The notes under the pieces: model-generated
Seen by the model: the letters and a program-made list of their open reading frames with translations, nothing else
Database searches by the model: none
Told to the model about the DNA's origin: nothing
Position numbers and translations under genes: made by a program
Assembly: GCF_002878395.1 (NCBI RefSeq)
Contig: NC_061115.1
Span: 54,741,461-54,805,460 of the forward strand
Origin: Capsicum annuum
Taxonomy: Eukaryota > Streptophyta > Magnoliopsida > Solanales > Solanaceae
DNA length: 64,000 nt
Reading direction: 5' to 3'
Shown here: piece by piece, positions 21,700 through 33,569 of the stretch
Position numbering within the stretch: the first letter of the stretch is position 1
How the letters are laid out: every line of letters begins with the position of its first letter

Positions 21700-24600
21700 A
21701 AATTCGCCTGATGTTGTTACTGGTACATTACAGATCTTTCATGTTCACATTTATGATTTGCTAGATCCAGGTGCATCCTTGTCTTTTGTTACTCCTTATA
21801 TAGAAGGCGATTTCAGAGTCAGTCCCAAAATTCTAGCAGATCCCTTTTCAGTCTCTACCCCAGTGGGTAAAACTATCATAGCTCGGCGGGTATATAGAAA
21901 CTGCCCGGTTATGATATTTCAGAAAGTCACGTCAGCAGATTTAGTCAAGTTAGAGATAACTGATTTTGATGTTATTCTCAGCATGGATTGGCTTCATTTC
22001 TACTATTCCACAGTCGACTACAGAAATAGAATAGTTCAGTTTCAGTTCCCAAATGAATCCATCTTAGAGTGGAAGGGTAATAATTCAGCGTTCAAAGGTC
22101 AGCTGGTTTTCTACTTTCGGGTAAGGAAAATGATATCTAAGGGGTGTGTTTATCATATCATGCATGTTAAGGACTCTAGTTATGAATCTCCCAGTCTTAA
22201 ATCAGTCCCAGTGATTAATGAGTATTCAGATATCTTTCCCGAAGATCTTCCAGGCATTCCTCCCAAAAGGGAAATAGACTTTGGCATAGACCTTCTTCTA
22301 GGTACTCAACCTATCTCTATTCTGCCATATAGAATGGCATCAGTAGAAATCCAGGAACTGAAAGAACAATTAAAGAATCTCTTAGATAAGGGATTCATCA
22401 AACCTAGCGTTTTCTCATGGGGAGCACCAGTCTTATTCGTACGAAAAAAGACGGTTCCCTCAGAATGTGCATTGATTACCATCAACTCAATAAAGTCATG
22501 GTCAAGAACAAGTATCCTCTTCTCAGAATCAATGATTTGTTTGACCAACTTCAGAGTGCCAGTTATTTCTCTAAGATAGATCTCAGATTAGGGTACCATC
22601 AGCTTAGAGTTAGAGAATATGACATTCAAAAGACAGCTTTTCGTACTCGGTATGGTCACTTTGAATTTCTAGTCATGTCCTTTAGTCTTACCAATGCCCC
22701 AGCAACTTTTATGGACTTGATAAACCGTGTGTTCAAGCAGTACTTGGACATGTTCGTCATAGTCTTTATAGATGATATTCTGGTCTATTCCCGCACAGAG
22801 CACGATCATGCAGACCATCTCAGAATAGTACTTCAGACTCTCAGAGATCATCAGCTATTCACCAAATAAAATAAGTGTAAATTTTCCTAAGGTCAATAGT
22901 GTTCCTTGGTCATATCATTTGTAGTGATGGCATTAGAGTAGATCCTCAGAAGACTGAAGAGGTAAGAAACTTGCCTCGCCATGTCTCTTCATTAGATATC
23001 AAGAGTTTCTTAGGCTTGGCTGGCTATTATAGACGATTTGATAAGGGATTTTTTTCTATTGCATACCCTATGTCCAGATTGACTCAGAAAAAGGTCTAGT
23101 TTCAGTGGTCAGATCCTTGCGAGAAGAGTTTTCATAAATTAACGACTCGAATCACCTCAACTCCAGTTCTAGCTCTTGCAGATGGTTTAGATGGATTCAT
23201 AGTATATTGTGATGCATCTAGAGTAGGTTAAGGTTATGTCATCATGCATCATGGTAAGGTCATAGCCTATGCCTCCAGACAGTTAATGCCCCATGAGAAG
23301 AATTATCCTACTCATGATCTTAAGTTAGCAGCCGTAGTATTTGCCTTAAAGATTTGGAGGAATTATCTCTACGGAGTTCATGTAGATGTCTTCACAGATC
23401 ATAAGAGTCTTCAGTATGTCTTTTCTCAAAAAGATCTCAATCTTCGTCAGAGAAGATGGTTAGAGATCTTTAAAGATTATAACATGAGTGTCCTTTATCA
23501 TCCAGGTAAGGCAAATATAGTGGCTGACGCTCTCAATATACTATCTATGGGTAGCGTTTCTTATGTTGAGGACAGTAAGAAGGAGTTAGTTCAGGAAGTT
23601 CATCAGCTTTCCAGACTAGGCATTCACTTAATTAATTCTTCAGATGGTGGTGTATATGTTCGGAGTAGTTCAGAATCATCTCTAGGTTTTTAGGTGAAAG
23701 AAAAGCAAGACACGGATCCTAGCCTTGTTAAGCTAAAAGAGTCAGTCAGAGATCAAAAAGTAGAGGTTTTCTTCCAAGGGGGAGATGTTGTCCTTCATTG
23801 CCAGGGTCGTCTATGTATTCCAGGTGTAGATGACTTGAGGTAGCAAATTTTTGCAGAAACGCTTGGTGCGTGATACTTTATTTATCCAGGGGCCACTAAG
23901 ATGTACCGCGACTTGTGGGAGATCTATTGTGGAGTGGGATAAAGAGAGATGTTGTAGAGTTTGTGGCTAAGTGCTCTATATGTTAGCAAGTTAAGATAGA
24001 GCATCAGAAGCCTAGTGGTTCCATACAGGAGTTCACCATTCCTACTTGGAAGTGGGAAGAAGTGAACACAATTTCGTGATGGGTTTGCCTCAAACTCATC
24101 ATCAGCATTATTTAGTTTGGGTCATAGTAGATCGAATGACCAAGTCAGCTCATTTCCTTCTAGTTCATACCTCTTATTCAGCCGAGGATTATGCCAAACT
24201 CTATATCAGGGAGTTAGTTTGATTACACGGTGTTCCATTATCTATCATCTCAGACAGAGGTACCCAGTTCACCTCTCACTTCTAGAAACTATTCTAAAAG
24301 GGTCTTGGTACCAAACTTCATCTTACTATAGTTTTTCATCCTATGACAGATAGTTAAGTAGAAAGGACTATTCAAACTCTTGAAGATATGCTAAGGGTGT
24401 GTGCAGTTGATTTCAAGGGTAGTTGGGATGACCACTTGGCTTTAATTAAGTTTGCATACAATAATAGCTATCATTCCAGTATTCTGATGGCTCCATTTGA
24501 AGATCTCTATGGTAGGAGATGTACATCTCCAATTGGTTAGTTTGAAGTTAGTGAGGCCTCAGTCATAGGGCCTGACTTAGTGTTTTATGCCTTAGAGAAA

Positions 24601-25124
24601 GTCCAGTTGATCAGAGAAAGACTCTGGGCTGCTCAGAGCCGACAGAAGTCTTATGTAGATGTGCCTAGAAAGGATCTCGAGTTCGAGAATAATGATTATG
24701 TCTATCTAAAGATATCTCCCATGAAAAGAGTGAAGAGGTTCGGCAAAAAGGGAAAGCTTAGTCCCCGATATGTCGGCCCCTTCAAGATTCTCAATCACTT
24801 TGGCAAGGTAGCTTATGAGCTCGATTTGCCTTCAGATATAGCCTCAGTTCATCCAGTCTTCATGTCTCTTTACTCAAGAAGTGCGTAGGTGACCCATCAG
24901 TCGTAGTCCCTATTCAAAGCATTGATGTTCAGAAAAGCCTCGCTTATGAAGAGATTCCAGTCAAAATCCTAGATTATCAGACTCGTAGACTGAGGAACAA
25001 AGAAATCCCTCTAGTCAAAGTTCTTTGGCAAAATCAGTCCATTGAGGGAGCTACTTGGGAAGTTAAAGCAGACAAGCGCACCAAGTATCCTCACTTCTTC
25101 TCCTCCAATCTAGATCAAGCTTAA
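21700..25124 (+). pseudogene. pol: Element 1 pol: protease, RT, RNase H, integrase, chromodomain
   Basis: The protease carries LDPGASLSFVTP (21758 onward) and an FDVILSMDWL flap region. The RT runs from about 22270 and is broken by a frame change near 22440. It then has [12 protein letters not shown] and FIDDILVYS at about 22765-22790, an intact Asp-Asp pair. RNase H at about 23150-23560 has YCDASRVG and [13 protein letters not shown]. Integrase at 23700-24880 has a degraded HHCC region, VDRMTKSAHF, ISDRGTQF and [11 protein letters not shown] chromodomain near 24950-25080 (ILDYQTRRLRNKEIPLVKVL, EGATWEV) would target chromatin marks. Many stops (for example 22868, 23098, 23231, 23691) abolish function. 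Confidence 0.9.
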
Positions 25125-25493
25125 GGTAACAGTTCTCCTTAAGCTTATTTAGCTTCACATTCAGTATTCAGTGAAAACATGGTATTCAGTTTCATGCTCA
25201 TGTATCATCACAAACTTGGTATTAAGTGCCATTTCACATTCGGTCATGCATTCATGTAGTAGCTCATTTATATAATTATGCATCAGACATGCATTCTCAT
25301 TGTGAGAAAATTTAGTTCCTCAGAGCACTCAGTTATGAATTCATGAATCAGTTACACATACATCAGATATGCATGTTCAGTATCTTATGTTCAGGTTGTT
25401 AGTCATGAGATCATGTTCCAGTTATCCTTTTTCAGTTCATGTTCAGCTTATTGTTCCCCCTCACAGCCAGTCTCATTCGAGGACGAATGTTCT

Positions 25494-25507
25494 CAAGGGG
25501 GAGATAT
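25494..25507 (+). other. Element 1 polypurine tract
   Basis: AAGGGGGAGATAT immediately precedes the 3' LTR start TGTAATACC, after the conserved CATTCGAGGACGAATGTTC block. It would prime plus-strand DNA synthesis. Confidence 0.9.
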
Positions 25508-27601
25508 TGTAATACCCCAAATTTTCTTCCTAGCTAATTTGGTCCCAAGAATGCCTAGTATTAGCTTTTAAATTTAATGATTATTATTCCATGAGGGATT
25601 TTTAAGATTTCCACTTTTTTTAAAGTGGAAAATTCAATAAGCTTTCCATCGATATAAAATTCTCCCAAATCCGACACCCGGGCAAAAAGTTAGAGCCTTC
25701 TTAGTGAGACAGTGTATCACATGACCTCCAGCGCGCCGCGGAGATAGCTCAAATGGCAATTGTCAAATTTTAGTGTTGCTCCGCGATAGTGGCGCGTCAT
25801 ACCAAACTTCTAGGTTGCATACAAGGTGGCAACGAGATAGCTCTGCGTCGCGCCCCCGTGCAATTTCCCATTTGTCACTTTCTTGTGACTTGGCGCGATA
25901 GTGGCGCGTCGCGCCAAGGATGAAAATTGGGAAATTTTATCATAAATTAAAGAAATGTACTAGGGTTAAAAGGATCAATTTCCCCACCCTATATAAACCT
26001 TATAACACGAGATTTGGACATAATTCAGCAACTTATACTTAATTACTCTCAAAACCTCTCAAGAACAAGCCCTAGGGTTTTCATAGAAGGTTCAATTCCA
26101 AGGGAATTCACCATCAAATTTCAAGAATCTCTCTATCAATCTTCACGAAATCACAAACTAAGATATGCGTAGTATTCATCCACGGATCCCTTTCATTCGT
26201 GGAGTCCAAGAATCATGTTTTAAATAACCTATTGTGATTTTGTTGTTGTGATTTGATCATGTTCATGTTGATAGTTGTTATTTATGTTTCAAGATGGTGA
26301 TTTGATGACTTTCTATGAAGTATGTGAGTTTGTTAGTTGAAAACCATGAGTTTGGGTAGTTTTAGATTCTTAAATTGATGATTTGACCTATACTATAAAG
26401 TGTGCATGTAAGGTGTTTGATAAAATGCCTATAATGATAGAATAATGTTCCTTAGACTCAATAGTATCTAAATGACAAGTCCATGCTAACCTTTATGATG
26501 CAACACAATTTCCATGCTCTTGTTGTGCATTGACTGTTGTGTTATGCAATGTTCATGATATTGAAATTATGTAAGTATGTACATGTTATATGCATTCCCT
26601 TCCCTGATCAAGACTATGATAACTATGTGAAGCATGAAATCCCTTATTTATGGAATTATGAATTATGAACTATATTCCTATGATCTAGAAGTATTATGGA
26701 TTGTTGATGTTGGTCATGTATTCAAGAATGTCATGCCTTGTCAGTTTTCTTCTATCGAGTCCTGGGGGTACTTGTACCCGAAAAATATAGTTGTGTACCT
26801 AGAGCCATGTCATGTTTTCACGATACTCTCAGTCAAGCCATGTTCCATAGAAGTGAGTCATGTGACTCAGGAAATCTTAGAAATCTTATGAACTCAGTAC
26901 TCAGTAAGATCAGTAATCTCATGAACTAGATATTAGTAAAGTCATGCCATCAGTATATAGATTCAGCTATCATATTCTCATGATCTCAATTACTATGTAC
27001 TCATGTGTGCACTCTGACGTTCATATTATTTAGTTAGTTATTGTTATTCATGCATGTAAGCCCCATATATTCAGCCTACCTCACACCTATACTCTGTATA
27101 TTCTTTTGTACTGATACATTTGTGCTATGGTGTTTTTTTTTTATGTTACACCATAGGTTCAGAGACACGACTCCCAGATCAGCAGCAGTAGTAGCATTCC
27201 AGGGTTCAGAGTTTTAGCAGTGAGCCCTCATTCTCTGAGGACGTGATCTTATTTTATCATATCAGTTTAGTTTTCAGTTGACAGAGTTAGTCGGGGACAT
27301 GTCCCATCAACTTCTTAGTCAGACGGTTAGAGGCTTTCAAATGACTACAGTATTTTCATATTTTTCAGACTTTAGTATTTCAGTTTTGTTTTGGTATCGA
27401 TATACTACTCTATGTCAGACGTTATTGTTATTATTCAGTTATGTTTAGTATTGAACCTTACGGCCTCTCAGTGTATGTTTCTGTATTTTCATGTCATATT
27501 ATGTAGTGTACAGGTACAGATATCAGTCATGGGTTAGTTTGTGGTCCTTCATGGTCATGAGCACCGTGTAGCATTCCGGTTCAGATAATCAGGACGTTAC
27601 A
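25508..27601 (+). repeat. Element 1, 3' LTR (internal deletion)
   Basis: It starts TGTAATACCCC and ends GTTACA, and is 613 bp shorter than the 5' LTR. Alignment by eye puts a 612-bp gap after gaact near 26928, matching loss of 19038-19649 of the 5' copy with only a CT dinucleotide shared at the junction. Hairpin, TATA-like box and tail are otherwise kept. Confidence 0.92.
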
Positions 27602-28240
27602 ATGGCTAACCCTTCAGCAGGAGCATCACTAGCATAACCTAGGTCAAATGGGATCACCCAGACATGGGAAGCTTCAAGCCAAACACTGATGAGCCTTTCA
27701 AAAATTAACTGGAAAAGGGAGGGATAGGAGGGGTGTTCAGAAACTCCAAAGGGGACTAGATCCTAGGCTTCACCAAAGCTTACAATTTTGTCTTTATCCC
27801 TCCAAGTTGAGATGCTAGCCATTTTCTAAGGGATAAAACTAGCCCTAATAAAAAAGAAATTAACTCCCTTAAAATTGGCACTAATTTCAAGTAATCCACA
27901 CGTGAATCAATCAGAATTACCTCCCATATGATAATGTTATTTCTGAGTGCAGGTGGATGATGCAAGCATTGGGAGCTCCAGTACTTAGTCACACATGCAG
28001 GGAGAAAAATAGAGTTTCAGACCTGTTTGCTAAGAAGGGGGCCAGAAATGAAGTTTTGGGCATTTTGCAAATTTTGTTAGTTCCTCCTATGTATGTGGAC
28101 AAGGATGTGGAAGCAGATATATTAGGAACTACTTTTCCTATAAAAATTGTGGCATGTAATACTACTAATTCAAATCCTGTAAACATTTATTCAGGCACGA
28201 GGGCTACCCTTGAACCTTTATTTAGTCTGTAAACTCTTTA
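27602..28240 (+). pseudogene. L1 LINE fragment, right part (RNase H and 3' end)
   Basis: Reading across frames gives KWDHPDMGSFKPNTDES, GGVFRNSKGD, ILGFTKAY, then ECRWMMQALGAP, THAFREQN-like SHTCREKNRVSDLFAKKGA, and a C-terminal VEADILGTTF. These are the RNase H domain and C-terminus of a plant L1 ORF2, different from the L1 at 3.6-9.4 kb. Stops and frame shifts are present. It appears to be the continuation of the fragment ending at 17613. Confidence 0.75.
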
Positions 28241-29008
28241 ATTAATTCAAGTATCATCCTTTAAACTAAAAAATATTATAAGATAAATATCCTCTACATA
28301 CACTTGTTAAATTTAACCATTATTAGGTAATATGCATTTCACTTTGATTAGTTTAATTCTAAGATTAACGATCCAATTAGGTATAAGTACACCTTACGAA
28401 TAAGTATTTACCTCTATTAGAATGTCTCACTAAACTTTTTGGACGATAAGCGCAGATTTATTATTTAAAATTTTAGAAATAACATTAGTACTATAATTCC
28501 TAGTTTAAATTATTTTTAAAATTATTGTTAAAATCACAAAAAAAATCTAATAAAATTAGTTTCTCCTATCTGGTGAAGAAATTATTTGTTGAAAAACATG
28601 GTAATGATCCTCTTATCTTACCCCCTGTTTTCAAAAAAAATAAAATAAATAATATTTTATTATTTTTTTCTCGATTTTATCATTCATTAAAAAATACTTA
28701 TGCCATATTGCTGTTCCCAGTGATCTTTTGATGTTTTCTGATTTTGTTTACTTTTTTATTTTTCTGACTTTCGATCCTTCCCAACAATGAACTGTTTAAT
28801 GCAAGGTACTATATAATGCTGGAGAATCTTTAGAGTTTTTTAATTTTTAATTTACTTGATCATCATATAAAATATGAATTTGTCACTTAGCTTGTCCTCC
28901 CCTCTTTGGAGAAAGAAAATTCTCTCATTGTTTGAAATAATTTTGTTTTTATTATACTCAAAGATTTGTTGTCGTCACTTTTTAATATTTTATTATAAAT
29001 AAAAATAA
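28241..29008. other. AT-rich stretch, nothing recognised
   Basis: The segment is strongly AT-rich with no coding similarity on either strand, no tandem array and no RNA gene that I could identify. Confidence 0.5.
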
Positions 29009-29148
29009 AATTAATTTAACTAAAGAATAGTGTAATATTTTCTTGGGACTTTTAATTAATTTAACTAGAGAATAGTGTAAAAAATAAATTAATTTAACTA
29101 GAGAATAGTGTAAAAAATAAAATTAATTTAGCTAGAGAATAGTGTAAT
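29009..29148. repeat. Short AT-rich repeat, four copies
   Basis: The word aattaatttaactagagaatagtgtaa, with minor changes, starts at 29009, 29054, 29087 and 29121, giving spacings of 45, 33 and 34 bp. It lies directly before the mudrA-like pseudogene. Confidence 0.85.
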
Positions 29149-29180
29149 ATTGTCAACCGAAAGAACTCGTCATCAGCTAC

Positions 29181-31271
29181 ATGCACAACTCTTTTGAAAA
29201 TCATAGGGTACTATCTTTCAAGATAACCGATCAGGCTCAGTTGCGTGCTAATTTTAGTGATTCAGCTAGGCCGGTGTTAATGGTGTACATGGTTGAAAAA
29301 TCGAGAGAGAATGAGAATCAGAATATAGAAAAATAACGCCAAGAAGACAACTTTGATGATAAGCTGGATGATCTGGACATGAATACTTCAGATGATAATC
29401 AAACACCTATATATGCCCGTTGTTGCGAGCAATATGGTGGGCAGTTCTTCCCAATCAACACAGTCGGGTAATCGTCAAGATGCGATACTGGCTTTTACTA
29501 GGAAATGTCATTCAAGGATAAGAAAGAACTATCTATTTCTTTGTTTATTGCTTGCTTGAAAAAAGATTTCGGAGTAAAGAAGGTGATTAATTCGAGCAAA
29601 GTCTTTTCATTCAGATGTTCTAATCCGGCCTATAAGTGGTAGTTGAGGGTTGTGAAATACTTAGGCTCTGAAATATTCAGCATTAATGTCTATTACAAGT
29701 ATCACACATGTGGTTCAGAGCATATTACGAGAAAAAAACCTCACGCCACGTCAAAGGTCCTCAGTCAATATTTCCAGAATAGATTCCCCAATGGCAAAGA
29801 CCCTTCTACAAGTGATATGGCCAATCAACTCCTTAGAGAATTGGGTGTTACGATCAGTTATTGAAAGATATATATGTCCATGGGGATTGCCAATGACTTG
29901 GTTAGAGGGACACACGAGCACGGGTATGTAGTACTCGATACCTATCATTACATTCTTGAGTCCATAATCCTGGAAGTAAGACGGCGCTGTATGTTGATGA
30001 AAAAGGAAGGTTCAAGTACTTTTTTGTATCCTATGGTGCTTCGATTCTTAGTTTTCAACATTTGAGAAAATTCATAGCCATCGATGGGAAATTGTTGAGG
30101 AGCAAGTATAATGGAGTTTTGCTAGTGTCGGTGGCACAGGATGCGGAGAGTCACATATTTCTTGTTGCTTTTTATGTAGCGAACAAAAATGTGATGCCTC
30201 GTATGGATATTTTCTTGAACTAATACGAAGCTACGTTGAAGATACCAAAGAGTTGTGTTTTATTTTTGATAGGCATCCAAGTATCCCAAAGATGGGTTTA
30301 ATTTTCTACACTTGAGCTCACTTTGGTTGTTGCATGAGGCATCTTGGAAATAATTTTCATAACAACTTTCACAACGAAAGGGTCGTGACCCTTTTTTATA
30401 AAGCAGTTAAAGCATATAATAGAGATGAATTTTTTGACCATTTCAATCAAATAATGGATATGCATCCCAAGGCAGTAAAATATCTCGTATATGTCAATTT
30501 TGAGAGATAGAGCCGGGCATTTTGTCTGGAAAATAGATACATTCTTATGAACTTAATGTCTTGTTTGAGTTACAATTTTAGTATGATGTCGTACTAAGTG
30601 ATTCTTTTGTATAGGTATAATATTATGACGTTAAACATTATTAAATCAGTGAATTCATTATCTGGTGTTGAAAGAGAATTCCCATCGTGGTGCTATTTGA
30701 TGAAATAAATAAGAAGTATGGCAAATTATTTCACAAAAGGCATGTGCAGTTCGCCAACGCAGGAACGATATTTGTTCTAAAAGCAAAGAAACAAATATCA
30801 ATGAATATTAGTTTGGGTAATAGGTTATTTGTTTATCAAATAGAAGACTACAAGTTTAGTATCGGCGGTCATGGTGATATTGCCACGGTCAATCTTCAAA
30901 CAAGATCTTGTATGTGCAGAGTTTTTGACTTGGACAAAATACCCTGTCCACATGCTATGGAAGCACTTCGACCCCAATACGGTGCATAATATGAAACTAA
31001 AATTTATGAGGGTTCCTCTCCATATGATTCGGTGGATAGATATATAATGAAATATAGTGAGACCCGAAGAATCATGGGTTGTTCCTATAGAGCTTTTGGG
31101 GAGATTAATACCTCCTCCATATATTAACTCAAGCACTATCAAATTGGGAAGAAGGTGATATAAGAGGAGGCGTGGATTCAGAGAATCATTTCCATCAAGA
31201 AAAAACAAGTCTTGCATTTTTAAGAACGCTGGCCACAAAAGAACTACATGCCCAGATCATAATCCATCATG
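29181..31271 (+). pseudogene. MuDR/Mutator-like transposase (MURA type), degenerate
   Basis: The transposase would cut and paste a Mutator-like element using a DDE nuclease. Visible blocks in order are DQAQLRANFSDSARPVLM, then FRCSNPAYKW and HTCGSEH, which form the WRKY/GCM1-like zinc region, then RFPNGKDPSTSDMANQLLRE. Next comes AIDGKLLRSKYNGVLLVSVA with the first catalytic Asp near 30083, and FDRHPSIPKMG with the second near 30268. A SWIM zinc finger, CMCRVFDLDKIPCPH, lies at about 30909-30953, and a C-terminal knuckle-like KNAGHKRTTC at 31225-31255. The last has a Lys where the second Cys is expected. Many stops and frame changes are present, and the N-terminal domain is missing. Confidence 0.88.
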
Positions 31272-31424
31272 ATCTTTGTAATAGCAAAACTGTTGTTGTT
31301 GTTTGTTATAGACTTTGATATTGTTAACTCAATTTTTGTGAATGTAAATGTTATTATTTATCATATAAAATATATTTTTTATTAACTTGTGCATCAATAA
31401 AAAGAGGTAAAATAGGAACTCAAT

Positions 31425-31655
31425 ACAACAGACCATAAAATTATTTTCAGCAGATTATTCATCTATTGCAACTAATGAACATTTACAGGAAGAACACAAT
31501 ATAGTTAATCAAACTAGAATATGTTCCTCCAACAGATAATCAATCTGTTGTAATAGTTGATTAATCTATTGGAACAACATAATACAGTTCCTTCCACAAA
31601 CCCAACAGATGACCAATCTATTTCAATAGATGGTCCATCTATTGAAAGAACTCAA
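31425..31655. repeat. Palindromic CAGATG-motif cluster A
   Basis: Several variants of caacagat/atctgttg alternate over about 230 bp, for example ccaacagataatcaatctgttg near 31535. This is the first of ten clusters of the same motif between 31 and 44 kb. Confidence 0.75.
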
Positions 31656-31889
31656 AACTCTTGATATTGCTACTAGATTTAAAATTTTTCTTTACCTCCA
31701 ACCATTGACATGTTTATTGAGAAGAAGAAATAGACATAATAAAAATTAAATAAGAATTAAAAGTCAAAGTCGATCAAACATAAAGTTTTTATTAAGAAAA
31801 ACAAAAATGCTTTAGGTAGGTAGATCCGATATAGAAAAATAAAAATACATATGCTAAAAGAAAAAAACATAAGCTAATTATTATTAACA

Positions 31890-31892
<3 letters not shown>

Positions 31893-31957
<65 letters not shown>
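31893..31957. repeat. (ATT)n microsatellite, copy A
   Basis: An uninterrupted ATT run of about 65 bp lies within the duplicated segment. Confidence 0.97.
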
Positions 31958-31958
<1 letters not shown>

Positions 31959-31965
31959 TCAGCCA

Positions 31966-32145
31966 GTCAATCACCAACCGACAGCAGCGAGGCTCTCCTC
32001 ATCCTGCGAATCTCTCGGAGCATCCTTGCTCTCATGTTGATCAACTCCCACTGGTGTTCATTAACCTGTCTCTGAAGTTTCCACACGGTGTCGCATAGAA
32101 TAGCAATATTGCAAACAGGATCAACTATATTTAGAACAGGCATGA
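31966..32145 (-). other. Conserved coding-like block, copy A
   Basis: On the minus strand this reads ILCDTVWKLQRQVNEHQWEL, then INMRARMLREIRRMRR and SLLSVGD, ending at a TGA just before the AAT run. The paralogous block at 32945-33090 keeps the residue pattern (LRDSL, RQIHELRWELGSMRARLRRA), with changes that preserve amphipathic spacing. This suggests a small, once-selected, possibly coiled-coil peptide. I do not recognise it. Confidence 0.4.
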
Positions 32146-32529
32146 CCTAATAAAAAACATAAACACAAAAGTAAAGAAAAGAGTCCAAATGTAATACAAT
32201 GTATACTACGAACTGGTAGATTTACCAAAAAGGAAAAAAAAAACTTACCTCAATAAAGGAATATGTTCTTTGAAGAAAAGTGGTTGAAGATGTAATACGA
32301 AAGACAAAATGTAAGAAATAAATAAAGTGGAGTAGAATGAATGAGTATGGAGGGACCTATTTATATAGAGGATTGAATCTGAATGTGGTAGGAAAAAAGT
32401 CATGACTGTTCACCCCCTTCATTACATCTAACTGGTGACGCTCCAATTATTGTGACAATTCATTATTAAATCTAACTGATGACTTTTTTATTATTGTGAA
32501 AAGTCTTTTCAATAATATAACCATTTTTA

Positions 32530-32690
32530 TTGAAGTATTGCAACTCCTGCATCCATCTGTTGCAATATATGGTCCATCTGTTATAATCAATTAACCATTT
32601 GTTGCAAAATATAGTCCATCTATCACAACAGATTAACCATCTATTGCAACATATGGTCCATCCATTGCAACAAACGCTCAATCCCTACCT
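32530..32690. repeat. Palindromic CAGATG-motif cluster B
   Basis: Variants such as catctgttgcaatatatggtccatctgtt and taaccatctattgcaacatatggtcc repeat at about 22-24 bp spacing. The minus strand reads through them as repeated CNRWTI-like peptides, which is a by-product of the repeat. Confidence 0.8.
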
Positions 32691-32785
32691 CCAATTATCG
32701 ACAATTGAGAATAAAGAATAGACCAAATGAAAATTAAATAAGAATTAAAAAGACAAAGTTGACCAAACATAGATTTTTGAATCCA

Positions 32786-33090
32786 TTACATACAAAAATA
32801 CAATAAAAAACAAAACATACATGAGGTTCCTCCCTTAGGTAGATCCAATATAATAAAATAAAATGCATACGCTAAAAGAAAAAACATAATTGAATTATTG
32901 TTATTATTATTACTATTATTATTATTATTATTATTATTGCAAACCGGCCAATTGTCATTCGGCAGCAGCAGGGCCCTTCTCAGCCTTGCTCTCATGGAGC
33001 CCAACTCCCACCGAAGTTCATGAATCTGCCTTCCAAGTTCTCACAAGGAGTCGCGCAGAATCACCTTATCCCCTTTAGGATCAGCTATAT
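32786..33090 (-). other. Conserved coding-like block, copy B, with poly-Asn run
   Basis: The minus strand encodes LRDSL, a frame change, RQIHELRWELGSMRARLRRA and LLLPNDNWPVC, then continues without a stop through the microsatellite as a poly-Asn run. Copy A has a TGA at the equivalent place. Conservation is seen by eye only, and no homologous family was recognised. Confidence 0.4.
32901..32938. repeat. (ATT)n microsatellite, copy B
   Basis: An ATT run with one interrupting C sits at the position equivalent to the microsatellite of copy A. Confidence 0.95.
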
Positions 33091-33312
33091 CTAGAAGTAG
33101 AGTAGACTAAATGAGTAAGGAGGAACCTATTTATAGAGGATTGAATTTGAATGGATTAGTCAAAAAGTCACGACTGTTCACCTATTTTTTAATAATTACA
33201 TCCCTTAATTAAATAAAATTAGTGACTTTTTGATTATGTAAATTAAAAAATGGATCTAAATATAATATTTTATCTTTATTTTATTTTGAAAAGAAAATTG
33301 CTTTAAAATAAA

Positions 33313-33532
33313 TCCAACAAGTGGGTAATCTGTTGCAAAATATATTCTATCTATTTGATAATTTACAACAACTTAGAAATCTGTTCCAATAGATGTATAT
33401 ATCTGTTTGATTATTTCCAATAAATAAGTCATATGTTGCAATAGATTGATCATTTATTCTAACATATGTCTATAATTGTTTGATAATTTTAACAGATGTG
33501 TCAACTGTTGCAACATGTTAGTCATCTGTTTA
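33313..33532. repeat. Palindromic CAGATG-motif cluster C
   Basis: Degenerate copies such as gggtaatctgttgcaaaat, atagatgtatatatctgtttg and aacagatgtgtcaactgttgcaac occur over about 220 bp, directly left of the long inverted repeat. Confidence 0.75.
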
Positions 33533-33569
33533 CTAGAATTAAGCCATAGATAGGGTAGAAAGAATAAGG

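Larger units (their letters stand above)
17614..27601 (+). mobile_element. Element 1: complete, degenerate Tekay-type chromovirus (Ty3/gypsy)
   Basis: Two LTRs that both start TGTAATACCCCAAATTTTC flank a primer site, gag, protease, RT, RNase H, integrase, chromodomain and polypurine tract, in the order of plant chromoviruses. The chromodomain after integrase and the length of about 10 kb point to the Tekay/Del clade. The flanking pentanucleotides are ACAGC and ATGGC, consistent with a target-site duplication that has since acquired two transitions. The LTRs differ in length (2,707 and 2,094 bp) and all genes carry stops, so the insertion is old and inactive. Confidence 0.92.
31728..32416. repeat. 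Duplicated microsatellite-bearing segment, copy A
   Basis: The order is a caaagt-cgatcaaac block, a (gtaggtagatccgata) block, the ATT microsatellite, a conserved coding-like block and tttatatagaggattgaatc with gtcatgactgttcacc. The same order recurs at 32707-33183 with clear sequence similarity. Copy A keeps about 215 bp after the coding-like block that copy B lacks. Confidence 0.85.
32707..33183. repeat. Duplicated microsatellite-bearing segment, copy B
   Basis: It is co-linear with 31728-32416 at an offset of roughly 990 bp. A deletion of about 215 bp lies between aggatcagctatatctagaa and gtagagtagactaaatgag. Confidence 0.85.

Noticed and set aside
22306..22851. Minus-strand open frames opposite the element 1 RT
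   Set aside because: They are shadows of the plus-strand RT coding, which has clear motifs. The same applies to similar antisense frames elsewhere in pol regions.
31792..32075. Poly-Ile and poly-Leu open frames
   Set aside because: They are readings of the ATT microsatellite in alternative frames.
32472..32681. Minus-strand CNRWTI-type repeat protein
   Set aside because: It is the translation of palindromic cluster B. No start context, domain or neighbouring gene supports it.
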